The notes beneath the pieces are model-generated. The model was given only the letters and a program-made list of their open reading frames with translations, did no database searches and was not told the origin of the DNA. Shown piece after piece: positions 37,157 to 46,143 of a stretch of DNA of 64,000 bases. This DNA is from Planctomyces sp. (lineage in GTDB: Bacteria; Planctomycetota; Planctomycetia; Planctomycetales; Planctomycetaceae): contig JAHBXW010000014.1 of NCBI GenBank assembly GCA_019636235.1, positions 1 to 64,000 on the forward strand, in the 5' to 3' direction. Both the position numbers and the translations under genes were made by a program. Within the stretch, counting starts at the first letter, position 1. Each line of letters opens with the position of its first letter.

Positions 37157-38677
37157 TCAGGCCTGCTCTTCCGCCCGCCGTTGCACCTGCTCTTCGATCA
37201 GCGACAGCAAAATGACCCGCGCCACCAGCACGTACGCCATGAAGAAGACGACGGCCACGGTCAGATGCCCTTCCGTGCCCAGAATGACGCTGAACACCGG
37301 TATCCCCACGACCGGAATCATGCAGGCGCAGCCCGCCGGAAGATACATCCAGTGGAAATGCACCAGCTGATTGATGAACAGCAGCGGCCCAGCCAGCAGC
37401 AGCGTGAGGCACGCGCAGAGGATGCTGAGCCGCACGCCGAGGGGGAGCACGCTCTCGGGCTGCAACATCAGAATTGTCAGCGTGGCGGTCACCCAGAGGA
37501 GGTCGGGGATGGCCAGCCTCCGGTTGCCGCGCGCCCAGCCGTCATACAGGTCCCGCCCGGTCACCGGCAGCAGCATCAGCGTCGACAGCGTCCCCGCCTT
37601 GAGTTCCCGCGAAATGCAGTCGCCCGGCTTGAACACCGCGATCAGCGCCCCCGCCACCGGCCCCAGGATCAGCATCCCCAGGTACAGCGGCGACCGCGAA
37701 ACCCACAGGGCGAGCAGCAGAATCCCGCAGGCGAGATACAACAGGCTTTTGAGGACGACCGTGGCGCGACCGCCGCCGTGCGCTTCGCAGCATTGCCACG
37801 CCAGCGCGTCGTCCCAGACGCGTCGCGACGCGCGGGACTGCTTGGATCGACGTTCCGCAGGAGCGGCCCCGACGCTCTCATCTGTATCCGCTCGAAAAAA
37901 CGCCGTCCGCGCGAGCGCCCACAAGGCCAGCGCCGACCCGCCCAGATGCAGGCCCAGGCTCGCCAGCGTCACCCGCCAGGCCGGCATGCTGACCGGACGG
38001 TTCCACAACTGGCTGAGCAGCGTCGTCCTCGTCAGCAGCTCAGACGCGTTTTCGACGACCGCTGGCACGCTGATGGCTCCCGACGTCACGTACGTCACGA
38101 CGCCGATCGAGATTTCCGGCAGCGCGAGCAGCATCTGGGACAGCAGCAACACGCCCGCGGCCAGGAACCGTGTCGCGCGCGGCGTCTCGCAGAACCGCGC
38201 GATCAGCAACGTCACCGATGCGGCCGTCAGCAACGCCGCCCACTGCAGCAGTTCCGCCGTCCAGACTTCGTCCATCGTCCAGCCGCCCAGCGTTCTGACG
38301 TAGGCATACAACGGCCAACGCAGGACCCACACCGGCAACCAGGCGACAACGACGCACAGCAGCCGGTACAGCACCCAGTCGCGCGGCCGCAGACCAGTCA
38401 GCTTGACCAGGCCCACCACGCCGGCCGTGCGGTCCTCCGTCATCCGGCTGGCGCGAAACACGCCAAAACCAATCGCCAGCAGACTGTGGAAGTGCAGCAG
38501 CGTCTGGATCGCGACGATGCCCGCTGGCGGAAAGGGGTTCCACCGACTGGAGTCCACGATCGTCAGCACCAGCCAGCCCGCCAGAATCAGGTAGATTCCG
38601 CCCGTCAACCACAGGGCGATGCGCCGGGCATCGAACTGCATCTGCCAGTGCAACAATCGCAGCAGCGGTCTCGACAT
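37157..38677 (-). CDS. ABC-2-like permease, paralogue A
   Basis: A 506-aa membrane protein starting MSRPLLRLLHWQMQFDARR, with about twelve hydrophobic segments in two halves. Each half carries an ABC-2-type cytoplasmic motif: FRASRMTEDRTAGVVGLVKL near residue 75, and SRELKAGTLSTLMLLPVTGR near 340, resembling the ExxxGTLxxLLxxP motif of ABC-2 permeases. A soluble insert lies between the halves (ERRSKQSRASRRVW). No ATPase gene is adjacent. Its paralogue B sits immediately upstream and the two share an almost identical 45-base 5' leader. Transport or export of a cell-surface compound is inferred from the neighbouring polymerase-like gene. Confidence 0.75.
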   Translation of the reverse strand: MSRPLLRLLHWQMQFDARRIALWLTGGIYLILAGWLVLTIVDSSRWNPFPPAGIVAIQTLLHFHSLLAIGFGVFRASRMTEDRTAGVVGLVKLTGLRPRDWVLYRLLCVVVAWLPVWVLRWPLYAYVRTLGGWTMDEVWTAELLQWAALLTAASVTLLIARFCETPRATRFLAAGVLLLSQMLLALPEISIGVVTYVTSGAISVPAVVENASELLTRTTLLSQLWNRPVSMPAWRVTLASLGLHLGGSALALWALARTAFFRADTDESVGAAPAERRSKQSRASRRVWDDALAWQCCEAHGGGRATVVLKSLLYLACGILLLALWVSRSPLYLGMLILGPVAGALIAVFKPGDCISRELKAGTLSTLMLLPVTGRDLYDGWARGNRRLAIPDLLWVTATLTILMLQPESVLPLGVRLSILCACLTLLLAGPLLFINQLVHFHWMYLPAGCACMIPVVGIPVFSVILGTEGHLTVAVVFFMAYVLVARVILLSLIEEQVQRRAEEQA

Positions 38678-38730
38678 GGTTCCGGCCCGGAAGGTGAACG
38701 TCCGCCGCCGTCCGTGCAGCTCCAGCGAGA

Positions 38731-38775
38731 ATAGCCCAGCCCCGGCAGCGCCAACACGGTGCAGGCCAGGTTCAT
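38731..38775 (-). pseudogene. severed 5' fragment of the polymerase-like gene
   Basis: Reads MNLACTVLALPGLGY, matching MNLIFTVLALLGLGY at the start of the gene at 35630-36943, and then runs out of similarity. It sits at the downstream end of the second spacer copy, just before the leader of paralogue A. This marks the end of a tandem duplication unit. Confidence 0.75.
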
Positions 38776-38849
38776 CGGCCGTCGCGCCCTCCGAGGCCCG
38801 GACCGCAGTCGGGGCGCAGCAAGGCGCGGGATCGCAGGCGGTCATCCAT
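38772..38849 (-). CDS. second copy of the possible 25-aa leader peptide
   Basis: Identical to the frame at 36940-37017, including the ATGA overlap with a downstream ATG, but that ATG now starts only the severed polymerase fragment at 38731. If the frame had a role in driving the polymerase gene it is lost here, so its perfect conservation must come from recent copying or another constraint. Confidence 0.3.
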   Translation of the reverse strand: MDDRLRSRALLRPDCGPGLGGRDGR

Positions 38850-38925
38850 GACGGCAGTCGCACTCCGCGGTTCGCGTGGACGCGGGACTGTACCGGCGGA
38901 TTTTTCCGGAACGCAAGGGGGGTTT
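38773..38925. repeat. 153-base direct repeat, copy 2
   Basis: Identical to 36941-37093. It lies between the end of paralogue B (38957) and the leader of paralogue A. Directly left of it is the polymerase 5' fragment, so the duplicated unit reads permease, spacer, polymerase start. Confidence 0.95.
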
Positions 38926-38956
38926 CGCCGTCAGACCTCCGTCCCGACCCCCAGCC

Positions 38957-40510
38957 TCAGGGCTGTTCCTCGACCCGCTCCTGAACCAGCTGCGGGATCA
39001 ACGACAGGAACCCCTGCCGGGCGGCCAGCGTCGAACCCAGAAACACCGCGACCGCCGCGACGAATTGCTCCTCCACCAGGAGCACCATGCACAGCACGCA
39101 AACCCCAACTCCAATCAGGATGAAGAAGCATCCCACCGGCAGGAATTCCAGCTGCAGGCGATAGAGCTGGTTCAGGAACAGCAGCGGACCCAGCAGCAAA
39201 ATGGCGACGCTGACGCAGGCAATGCCGATCTTTCCCCCGAGCGGCATGATCGATTCGGGCTGCGCAAACAGGATCGACAGCACGATCACCATCCAGGCGA
39301 AGTCCGGCGCCGCCAGCCTCCAGTTGCCGCGCGACCAGCCGTCATACAGGTCCCGTCCGTTGACAGGCAGCAGCATCAGCGTCGGCAGGGTCCCCGCCTT
39401 GAGTTCCCGGGCTGCGCAGTCGCCCGGTTTGAACGCGGCAATCACGGCGCCGGCGACCGGCCCCATGATCAACAGGATCTGAAACAGCAACGAGTCCAGA
39501 GCCCACATGCCCAGCAACAGCGCCAGCAGTGTGCCATACAGAGCGAACTTGATGTGGACGGTCGCCGCGCCCCCCGAGTGAACCTGGAAGCACTGCCAGG
39601 CCAGGGCGTCTTTCCAGACGCGTCTTGGCGGCCGCCGGTTTCCCCGCGGCTCGCCTGACTTGGGCTCGCCTAACTTGGGATCGAGCGGCCTGGGATCGAG
39701 CAGCCTGGAGTCGAGCGGATTCGCCGCCGACTCGATCGGCCGACGAACGTCCGAACTCCACTCCGCAGCGGGCCGGTCGTCCGCCGGCGCCGCCTCGACG
39801 GCGTCTCCCTCTTCCGCCCGGAAGTATGCGATGCTCGCCAGCGCCTCGAGGCACAGCGCCGCCCCGAGCAGGTGCAATGTGATGCTCGCCAGCGCCATCG
39901 CCCAGTCGAGCGAGCTCGACGGCAGCTCCCACAATTGGACGATCAGCGACAAACGCCCCAGGAACAACAATAGAACCTGCGATGTGGCCAAGATCAGCCC
40001 CGAGACCAGCCGGGCGGCCCGCGGCGTCTGGCAGTAGCGACCCACCGCCAGCGTGACCGACGCGGTCGTGAACAGCGCCGTCCACTGCAGCAGTTCCGCT
40101 GTCCAGACCACGTCCATCGTCCAGCCGCCCAGCGTCCAGATCAGCGCGTACAGCGGCCAGCGCAGAATCCAGATCGGCAGCCAGCCCGCAACCACGCTCA
40201 ACAGGCGAAACGTCGCCCACACGCGGGCCGGCGTGTCCGTCAGTTTGATCAACCCCATCACTCCGGACGTCCAGTCCTCGACCATCCGGCTGGCCCGGAA
40301 CAACGGGTATATGACGGCCATCACGCTGTGCAGATTGATCAGCGACCAGATGACGACGGTGGGCGGCGCACCCCAGAGCGTCGACTGGATCGCGCCCATG
40401 GTCCACCAAATCGCCAACAGCACGTAACAGCCGCCGATCAACCAGACCGCGACCCGGCGGGAATCGAACTGCAGCTGCCAGTGCAGCAATCTCAGCAGCG
40501 GTCTCGACAT
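38957..40510 (-). CDS. ABC-2-like permease, paralogue B
   Basis: A 517-aa membrane protein homologous over its full length to paralogue A (both start MSRPLLRLLHWQ and share GGWTMD-VWTAELLQW, FKPGDC, ARELKAGTLPTLMLLPVNGR and DLYDGW). Two halves of hydrophobic segments are separated by a soluble insert that is longer than in A (about residues 240-300) and holds near-repeats: LDSRLLDPRPLDPKLGEPKS, a Pro/Leu/Asp tandem of 5-residue units. The ABC-2-type ExxxGT motif is present in the second half. The start is 45 bases after the PfkB kinase gene, so the pair is probably co-transcribed. Confidence 0.75.
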   Translation of the reverse strand: MSRPLLRLLHWQLQFDSRRVAVWLIGGCYVLLAIWWTMGAIQSTLWGAPPTVVIWSLINLHSVMAVIYPLFRASRMVEDWTSGVMGLIKLTDTPARVWATFRLLSVVAGWLPIWILRWPLYALIWTLGGWTMDVVWTAELLQWTALFTTASVTLAVGRYCQTPRAARLVSGLILATSQVLLLFLGRLSLIVQLWELPSSSLDWAMALASITLHLLGAALCLEALASIAYFRAEEGDAVEAAPADDRPAAEWSSDVRRPIESAANPLDSRLLDPRPLDPKLGEPKSGEPRGNRRPPRRVWKDALAWQCFQVHSGGAATVHIKFALYGTLLALLLGMWALDSLLFQILLIMGPVAGAVIAAFKPGDCAARELKAGTLPTLMLLPVNGRDLYDGWSRGNWRLAAPDFAWMVIVLSILFAQPESIMPLGGKIGIACVSVAILLLGPLLFLNQLYRLQLEFLPVGCFFILIGVGVCVLCMVLLVEEQFVAAVAVFLGSTLAARQGFLSLIPQLVQERVEEQP

Positions 40511-40553
40511 GGTTCCGGCCCGGAAGGTGAACGTCCGCCGCTGTCCGTGCGGC

Positions 40554-41540
40554 TCAAGAGCCGATGATCGTCCGCTGCTCTTCAGCGGGGATCGGCGATG
40601 TCAGCCGCGCGCCCATCTGGCTGACGACCCGCGCCGCGGCATGGCTGGCGAGTCGTCCGGCCTGCTTCCAGGACAGGCCGTTGGTGATGCCGTACAGGAT
40701 GCCGGCGGCATACATGTCCCCTGCGCCGGTGGTGTCGATGGCCTGCACCGCCACGCCCTCGATGGGGATCGATTCACCGGCGTGCATCAGGATCGAGCCC
40801 TGGGCGCCGAGCGTCATGGCGACGTTCTCCGCGTGCTGGTGAATTTCCTGCGCGCAGTCGATCGGGTCGTGCTTGCCGGTCAGGGCGCGGGCTTCCTCGA
40901 GGTTGCAGAACAGCAGGTCCACGGGCCCTTCGATGAGCGACCAGAACTCGTCGCGGTGGTACTGCACCAGGAACGGGTCCGAGACGGTGAAGGCGACTTT
41001 CACGCCGTGCCGCCCTGCCAGCTCGATGGCCCGCAGGGCCGCGCCGCGCGTCGGCTCGCCGCCGAAGAGATAGCCCTCGACGTACACATATTTCGACCGC
41101 TGGATGTCCTCTTCGCGAAGGTCGCCGGCGCCCAGCGTGGCGGACAGCGCCAGGTTGGTGAGCATTGTCCGCTGGGCGTCCTCGGTGATCAGGATGACGC
41201 TGGTCCCGGTGAGCCCTTCGAGCGGCGGAATGTCGATCGACACGCCGGCGGCGCGCATGTCGTCGAAGAAGAACCGGCCGAGTTCGTCCTCGCCGACCTT
41301 GCCGGCGTAGCCGGCCCGTCCGCCGAACTGGGCGACGCCCATCACGGTGTTCGCGGCGGAGCCCCCCGCCGAGCGGGAGATTGACTGGTCGCTGAGCGCC
41401 GACAGGACCTTCCGTTGCGTCGATTCCTCGACGAGCGTCATCACGCCTTTGTGAAAGCCGAGCGATTCGAGCAGCGGCTCGCTGATGTGCGCCTGGATGT
41501 CGACCAGCGCGTTGCCCACTCCGAACACATCCAGGCTCAT
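40554..41540 (-). CDS. PfkB-family carbohydrate/adenosine kinase
   Basis: A 328-aa ribokinase-fold kinase. The family signatures are [20 protein letters not shown] near residues 57-76 and [16 protein letters not shown] at 269-284, where Asp275 is the catalytic base and the GAG stretch the anion hole. The overall sequence ([14 protein letters not shown] at the start, [17 protein letters not shown]) is typical of the adenosine kinase / sugar kinase branch common in planctomycetes. The ATG at 41540 follows GGAG by nine bases. Substrate (adenosine, fructose or another sugar) cannot be fixed without structure-based comparison. It lies upstream of permease B on the same strand. Confidence 0.9.
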   Translation of the reverse strand: MSLDVFGVGNALVDIQAHISEPLLESLGFHKGVMTLVEESTQRKVLSALSDQSISRSAGGSAANTVMGVAQFGGRAGYAGKVGEDELGRFFFDDMRAAGVSIDIPPLEGLTGTSVILITEDAQRTMLTNLALSATLGAGDLREEDIQRSKYVYVEGYLFGGEPTRGAALRAIELAGRHGVKVAFTVSDPFLVQYHRDEFWSLIEGPVDLLFCNLEEARALTGKHDPIDCAQEIHQHAENVAMTLGAQGSILMHAGESIPIEGVAVQAIDTTGAGDMYAAGILYGITNGLSWKQAGRLASHAAARVVSQMGARLTSPIPAEEQRTIIGS

Positions 41541-41662
41541 CGTCACTCGCTCCGGGGAGATCGCCCTGACAGGCGACAGGCTGGGGCCGACGGGCGTCGG
41601 GCCCTCGCTTGGAGAATAACGCCTGGTCTGGGTCGGGGCACGCGGCCGGCGCCCGCGACCGA

Positions 41663-42718
41663 TCACTCGTCGTCGACCGGGCCGTCGCCCGAAAGCGGCG
41701 CGGCGGCGTCCGCTTCGGACCGCATCCGTGTCAGCACGAACTCAACGTCCAGCCGTTCGGAATCGCGGAGGATCACGCCCGAAACGGTGTCGCCGATGCG
41801 ATGCCGCATCAGAATCCGGACGGTGTCCTGGGTCGACCGCACCGGGGACCCGGCAAGCTCCGCCAGTTGATCGCCCGGCTGGACGCCCGCGTCCGCTGCC
41901 GGAAATCCCGGCGTGACCTTGCGGACGACGAACGCGTCCGTGACATCAGGGTCCTGTTGCACGCCCAGCAAAGGCATCCGCTGCGTCTGCATGGACTGGA
42001 ACAGCAGCAACGACAACATGATTCCGTTGACAGTCGCATGCATCGCCATCGGTGCGACGAGCGTCTTTCGCCGTGCATAGACCCAGCAGAAGGCCAGCCC
42101 CATGACGAAGACTCCAATGCTCCGGACAGGCGCGTATCCGTGCATGACCGCGAACAGCCCCGACGACGCCACGGCAGCCAGGAACCCACCAATCCGGCTG
42201 GCCAGCGTTCGGAACAACAGGCGGCGAAATGCAATTTCTTCGAAAATCGGCGCCCAGACGCAGCCTGCGACAAACAACGCGGCCATCATCAGGGACGGGC
42301 CGGAAAACCGCAGGGCCTCGTCCCGAAACGTGCCGTGGTCCTGTTCGTCGCCCACGAAGGGCAGCAGGATGGCCCCGGCTGCGATCAGCGTCAGGACGCC
42401 GGCGCCGAAGCCGATGGGCAACTCGCGGTCGAGTTCCGCTCGTGGGCCATCGAAGATCCTCTGCCCCTTCCAACGAATCAACAGCGGCGGAACGACTGTG
42501 AGGATCGCCAGCGACGCAAACGCGAGAAGGTAGCCCAACAACAGCTGGCTTCTGTCCTGGTGGCCACTGACGACGCGAATCGCCGCCAGTTGCACGGCCA
42601 GCAGGACCGCGCTGAACACGAGACTCCCGACGAGCAGCCGGGAATCCGCAGCGGCCGGCGGCAACGACGACGACGGATCAGCGCCGGAGTCCACGTCAGG
42701 CGGGGCAGGCGTGTTCAT
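41663..42718 (-). CDS. CPBP intramembrane metalloprotease with C-terminal PDZ domain
   Basis: A 351-aa membrane protein. About seven to eight spans carry the CPBP (CAAX protease/bacteriocin-processing) motifs in order: [10 protein letters not shown] (EExxxR), FAVMHGY (FxxxH) and HATVNG (HxxxN). After the last span a PDZ domain covers about residues 255-330 ([31 protein letters not shown]). The fusion is expected to place the PDZ on the outer side if the termini face outward, or inside otherwise; topology is not settled by eye. Substrates of CPBP proteases include prenylated proteins and signalling peptides; none is known here. Confidence 0.88.
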   Translation of the reverse strand: MNTPAPPDVDSGADPSSSLPPAAADSRLLVGSLVFSAVLLAVQLAAIRVVSGHQDRSQLLLGYLLAFASLAILTVVPPLLIRWKGQRIFDGPRAELDRELPIGFGAGVLTLIAAGAILLPFVGDEQDHGTFRDEALRFSGPSLMMAALFVAGCVWAPIFEEIAFRRLLFRTLASRIGGFLAAVASSGLFAVMHGYAPVRSIGVFVMGLAFCWVYARRKTLVAPMAMHATVNGIMLSLLLFQSMQTQRMPLLGVQQDPDVTDAFVVRKVTPGFPAADAGVQPGDQLAELAGSPVRSTQDTVRILMRHRIGDTVSGVILRDSERLDVEFVLTRMRSEADAAAPLSGDGPVDDE

Positions 42719-42945
42719 GGAGGGCGCTGGCGGTTCGAGCAGTCTGACGTTCCCGAGAGCAGCGGCCCGTCATGCGTCTCAATCGCTCCGAGGAACGAAC
42801 CCGATGACGCATCCGGCCCGTGCTGTCTGCTTTGCGAGCATACCCTGATCGAGGTGCGACGGCACGTTCGATTGAACAGACTCAGGCTTCCGGGAGTACA
42901 CTGAAGTCAGGCCGCGTGTCCAGATTCCCCGGAGAGCCTTCGCCG

Positions 42946-43995
42946 ATGACCGCGTTCGCACTGCGACGAATTCCGCTGCTGCCCCGGCTGTTGTTGCTGC
43001 CGCTGTGCCTCGTCGGCGGCGGACTATGTCCGTTGCGGGCGGACGAACCCCTCGACCGCCTTCGCCGCGGCGAGTTCCGCTGGACCGCCACCCCTCCCCT
43101 TGTCGCCCCGGTCGAACGGCCCGAGGACCGCTGCTTCAGCGTCAAGGACCCCACTGTCGTCCGGCACGACGGACGCTGGCATCTGTTCAGCACCATCCGC
43201 AGCGAACAGCGCACCCACCAGATCGAGTATGCCGCGTTCGAGGACTGGGAGGCCGCGGATGCCGCGCCGCGCACGATCCTGACGCTCCTGCCCGGTTACT
43301 TCTGCGCGCCCCAGGTGTTCTATTTCCGCCCGCAGGAGCGCTGGTATCTCGTCTATCAAGTGGAACACCCCCAGGGAAAGCCGACGCTGCTGCCCGCGTT
43401 CTCGACCAGCGAGACGGTGGGCGATCCCGCGAGCTGGTCGGCGCCTCAGTTGATGTTCGACGAACGGCCGGACAGCGTGTCGAGCTGGATCGACTTCTGG
43501 GTCGTCTGCGACGAGTCCCGCGCCCACCTGTTCTTCACCTCGAACGACGGGCGGTTCTGGCGCTGCGACACCTTGCTGGAGGCGTTTCCGCGGGGCTGGA
43601 GCGATCCGCGGGTGGTGCTTGCGGGGGACATCTTCGAGGCGAGCTGCACGTATCGGCTGAAGGGCACGGATTCCTGGCTGACGATCATTGAGGCGGTCGG
43701 CGATCGCGGCCGGCGCTATTACAAGGCGTACCTGGCGGACAGTCTGGATGGCGACTGGACGCCGATCGCCGACACGCCCGAGCGGCCGTTCGCCGCGCCG
43801 CGGAATGTCGCCGGCGCCGACTGGACGACGTCCTTCAGTCATGGCGAATTGCTGCGGAGCAGCAACGATGAGCGGTTGGAGGTCGACCCCGCGAACCTGG
43901 AGTTTCTGTACCAGGGGGTCAGCGACGCGGAGCGGGAGGGAGTGCCGTACGGACGCATTCCGTGGCGGCTGGGCCTGTTGAGGAGCGTTCCATGA
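42946..43995 (+). CDS. secreted GH62-like glycoside hydrolase (arabinofuranosidase type)
   Basis: A 349-aa exported protein with signal peptide residues 1-32 (LLLLPLCLVGGGLCPLRA). The body is a five-bladed propeller of GH62 type. Recognisable are FSVKDPTVVRHDGRWHLFST (catalytic-region Asp), YFCAPQVFYFRPQERWYLVY, PDSVSSWIDFWVVCDE with its acidic pair, and GDIFEASCTYRL carrying the putative acid Glu. GH62 enzymes remove arabinose from arabinoxylan; a planctomycetal member may act on marine polysaccharide. The next gene overlaps by ATGA (43992-43995). The ATG at 42946 is chosen over upstream frame because it begins the signal peptide. Confidence 0.82.
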   Translation: MTAFALRRIPLLPRLLLLPLCLVGGGLCPLRADEPLDRLRRGEFRWTATPPLVAPVERPEDRCFSVKDPTVVRHDGRWHLFSTIRSEQRTHQIEYAAFEDWEAADAAPRTILTLLPGYFCAPQVFYFRPQERWYLVYQVEHPQGKPTLLPAFSTSETVGDPASWSAPQLMFDERPDSVSSWIDFWVVCDESRAHLFFTSNDGRFWRCDTLLEAFPRGWSDPRVVLAGDIFEASCTYRLKGTDSWLTIIEAVGDRGRRYYKAYLADSLDGDWTPIADTPERPFAAPRNVAGADWTTSFSHGELLRSSNDERLEVDPANLEFLYQGVSDAEREGVPYGRIPWRLGLLRSVP

Positions 43996-45260
43996 GTCTG
44001 GTTTCCCTACGATCGGGTGCTGCCGCGCTGCTGATGCTGGCCGCGGCGGGGTTGGCTGCATCGGCCGCCAATGGAGACACGACGCCGAACGAGGCGCGGG
44101 GCCTGGCGGCGGACTTGGTGTGGCTGCAGGGAGGCGGCGAGCTGCGCGGCGCGGTGCTTGAGGCCTCGGCCGAGGGAGACCTGCTCGTGGCCGTCCGCCG
44201 GGACTGGTTGAAAGCCGAGTCGCCGCGGCTGTACGAGCGGGAAGCCGAGCGTGAGAAGGAGCGGTCCCACGAGGTCGACGAGCAACTCCTCACGCGGCTT
44301 GACGAGTGGATCGCCCTTCGCGAAGAGGACCGATCGCTGTTCGCGGCTATTTCGGCGGAGCGGCGGCGCTGCCGCGAGCGGCTGGATGGAAAGGCGCGGG
44401 CCGCCGAGCCTCCGGAGTTCTGCCTGATCGAACTGCCGGCGGACGACGTGCGGCGCGTGCAGCGGCAAACGCCCGATCGGCGACGGCTGGCGGTCTTCGC
44501 GTGGCGCGAGCGTCTGAAGAATGTCGAGACGTCCTCGGCGACGAAGCTGGTTGCGGACGCGAAGGCGAAGTCCGCCGACTGGGCGACGGTGGAGGCGGAT
44601 CTGTCGGATCGGCTGCCGCCGCTGCCGCAGTCGGATGCGGAGTGGCGGCGGCGCGTGGCACTCTGGGAATACGTCTTCCGCGAGCCGTGCGATCTGCAGG
44701 GCACGGGAGAGGTGTTCGTGCGGACTGACTCCGCCGCCGAGCGGCCTGACGTCGCGGCGCTCATCGCGCCGATCTTTCAAAGCACGCTGAAATCACAGCT
44801 CGCGGATCTGCTGGAGCCGGGGCTGGGAGCGGCGCCGCAGCCCAGCCGGTGGCGGGAGACGGCGGTGCGGATGGCGGAGCAGGCCGAAGTGCTGGCCTGC
44901 CGGGTGACGCGGCTGGAGACGAACATCGAGCGGTTGAGCGGCCAGGTGGCGACGGAGTTTCTGGTCCGCGAGGACGCGGCCTCGCGTCAGTGGACGACGC
45001 TGTGGAAAGAGGAGCGGATGATCGATCCGTCGCAGGTCACGCAGAAGCGCGTCGACGCGCTGCGGGACGACCCACAGGTGAAGCAATTGCTGACGACGCT
45101 GGCCGGCTTCGGCGTGGAAGGGCAGCTGGATCAGGCGCTGCGGTTCGGGGCTGCGGTGGAGATTGCCCAGCAGGAGTCGGCCGCGGCTTTTCAGGCCTAC
45201 CGGGACCGGTACACGCGCGACCTGCGGACGCCGCCGCTGCGGACGGCCGAGATGCCGTAG
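43992..45260 (+). CDS. secreted coiled-coil-like protein coupled to the GH62-like gene
   Basis: A 422-aa exported protein with signal peptide about residues 1-26 (GAAALLMLAAAGLAASAANG). The rest is charged, strongly helical sequence (YEREAEREKERSHEVDEQLL; RRLAVFAWRERLKNVETSSA) without a known domain or membrane span. Start ATG overlaps the stop of the GH62-like gene (ATGA), so it is translationally coupled to it. I cannot assign a function; it may be a periplasmic partner of the hydrolase. Confidence 0.75.
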   Translation: MSLVSLRSGAAALLMLAAAGLAASAANGDTTPNEARGLAADLVWLQGGGELRGAVLEASAEGDLLVAVRRDWLKAESPRLYEREAEREKERSHEVDEQLLTRLDEWIALREEDRSLFAAISAERRRCRERLDGKARAAEPPEFCLIELPADDVRRVQRQTPDRRRLAVFAWRERLKNVETSSATKLVADAKAKSADWATVEADLSDRLPPLPQSDAEWRRRVALWEYVFREPCDLQGTGEVFVRTDSAAERPDVAALIAPIFQSTLKSQLADLLEPGLGAAPQPSRWRETAVRMAEQAEVLACRVTRLETNIERLSGQVATEFLVREDAASRQWTTLWKEERMIDPSQVTQKRVDALRDDPQVKQLLTTLAGFGVEGQLDQALRFGAAVEIAQQESAAAFQAYRDRYTRDLRTPPLRTAEMP

Positions 45261-45853
45261 ACGTCATGCGAAAGTGCGTTTCGGTGCGCGCCGGCGCCGC
45301 GCCTGCAGGGAATTAGCCAATCAATGGTCATCGGCGACATGCCATATGTCATTGACCATGTGGCGCTGCACGTATGCCGCTGGCCGCCATAGGTGGCCGG
45401 GGCTGGACCGAGCGCAGCGACGAAAGCCCCGGGGCGGACCGGGATTGGTCATTGGTCATCAGCAATTGGTCATTGCGAATATTGCAAATTGCAAAACGGC
45501 AAATGAAAAGTGCAAATTGAAGGGGCGAGCGGGGGACGTCAGTCGCCTGTGGGCGTCGAGAATGGCGGGTCATCGCCGGCTCGCCAAAGGACTCGCCCGG
45601 CTCGACGCCACCCTACGGCCTCACGTCGGCCGTCGCCGCTGAGTCCGGCTCGTGCCGCGAACCGCGACCGACGGCAAAGCCGTCGGCTGGAGCCCGTCTG
45701 ATCACTGATCCCACTTCATGGTGGGTCATCGCCGGCTCGACGCCACCCTACGGCGTGTGGGGTTTCAGGCTGAGCCCTGCAACCGCCGGCCACGCGGCGC
45801 GAAAGGCGTCGAATCCTCGATCGACCGTTGAGCGATCGTGCGGGGCTTCGGAA
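45261..45853. repeat. 593-base spacer built of low-complexity and direct repeats
   Basis: Contains a nested palindrome at 45324-45359 (ATGGTCA/TGACCAT around GACAT/ATGTC). An AT-rich tract follows at 45444-45520 with repeated GGTCATTGGTCAT and GCAAATTGCAAA units. A sequence starting GGGTCATCGCCGGCTCG occurs at 45567-45583 and again at 45723, continuing into GACGCCACCCTACGGC, which also appears at 45604-45619. No gene is visible. Such text-like repeat pieces occur widely between planctomycetal genes. Confidence 0.75.
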
Positions 45854-45985
45854 TTACCGGCCGGGTTTGCGTCCGCCCTTCCAGGCATCCCGGTTCGCGG
45901 CGCGGGCGGCCGCCTTCTTCGCCGCTTCATCGGACTTCTTCTTCGAACTCACAGACTCCTGCGGTTTCGGCTTGCGGGGAATCAT
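45854..45985 (-). CDS. small basic Lys-rich protein
   Basis: A 43-aa frame starting at ATG 45985 (GGAG about ten bases upstream): MIPRKPKPQESVSSKKKSDE then AAKKAAARAANRDAWKGGRK and a final PGR. Highly basic, alanine-rich and helical, like many small ribosome- or DNA-associated proteins. A 78-aa version from 46090 is possible, but its added N-terminus looks like noise. No function assigned; it may be a chance frame in a compositionally biased region. Confidence 0.5.
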   Translation of the reverse strand: MIPRKPKPQESVSSKKKSDEAAKKAAARAANRDAWKGGRKPGR

Positions 45986-46143
45986 TCCAGTCGGCTCCAG
46001 AAAATTCAGCGTCGTACGGATCCTTCGCGGGAGCGCAGCGTAGCTGCACCCGCCGATCGCGGCCATCGACCGGCGCGCCTCTCCGCGCATTCCCGAACGG
46101 AAAGTCCGATCCCAACCCTGTCAGCGCCCGATCGACAACGGCG

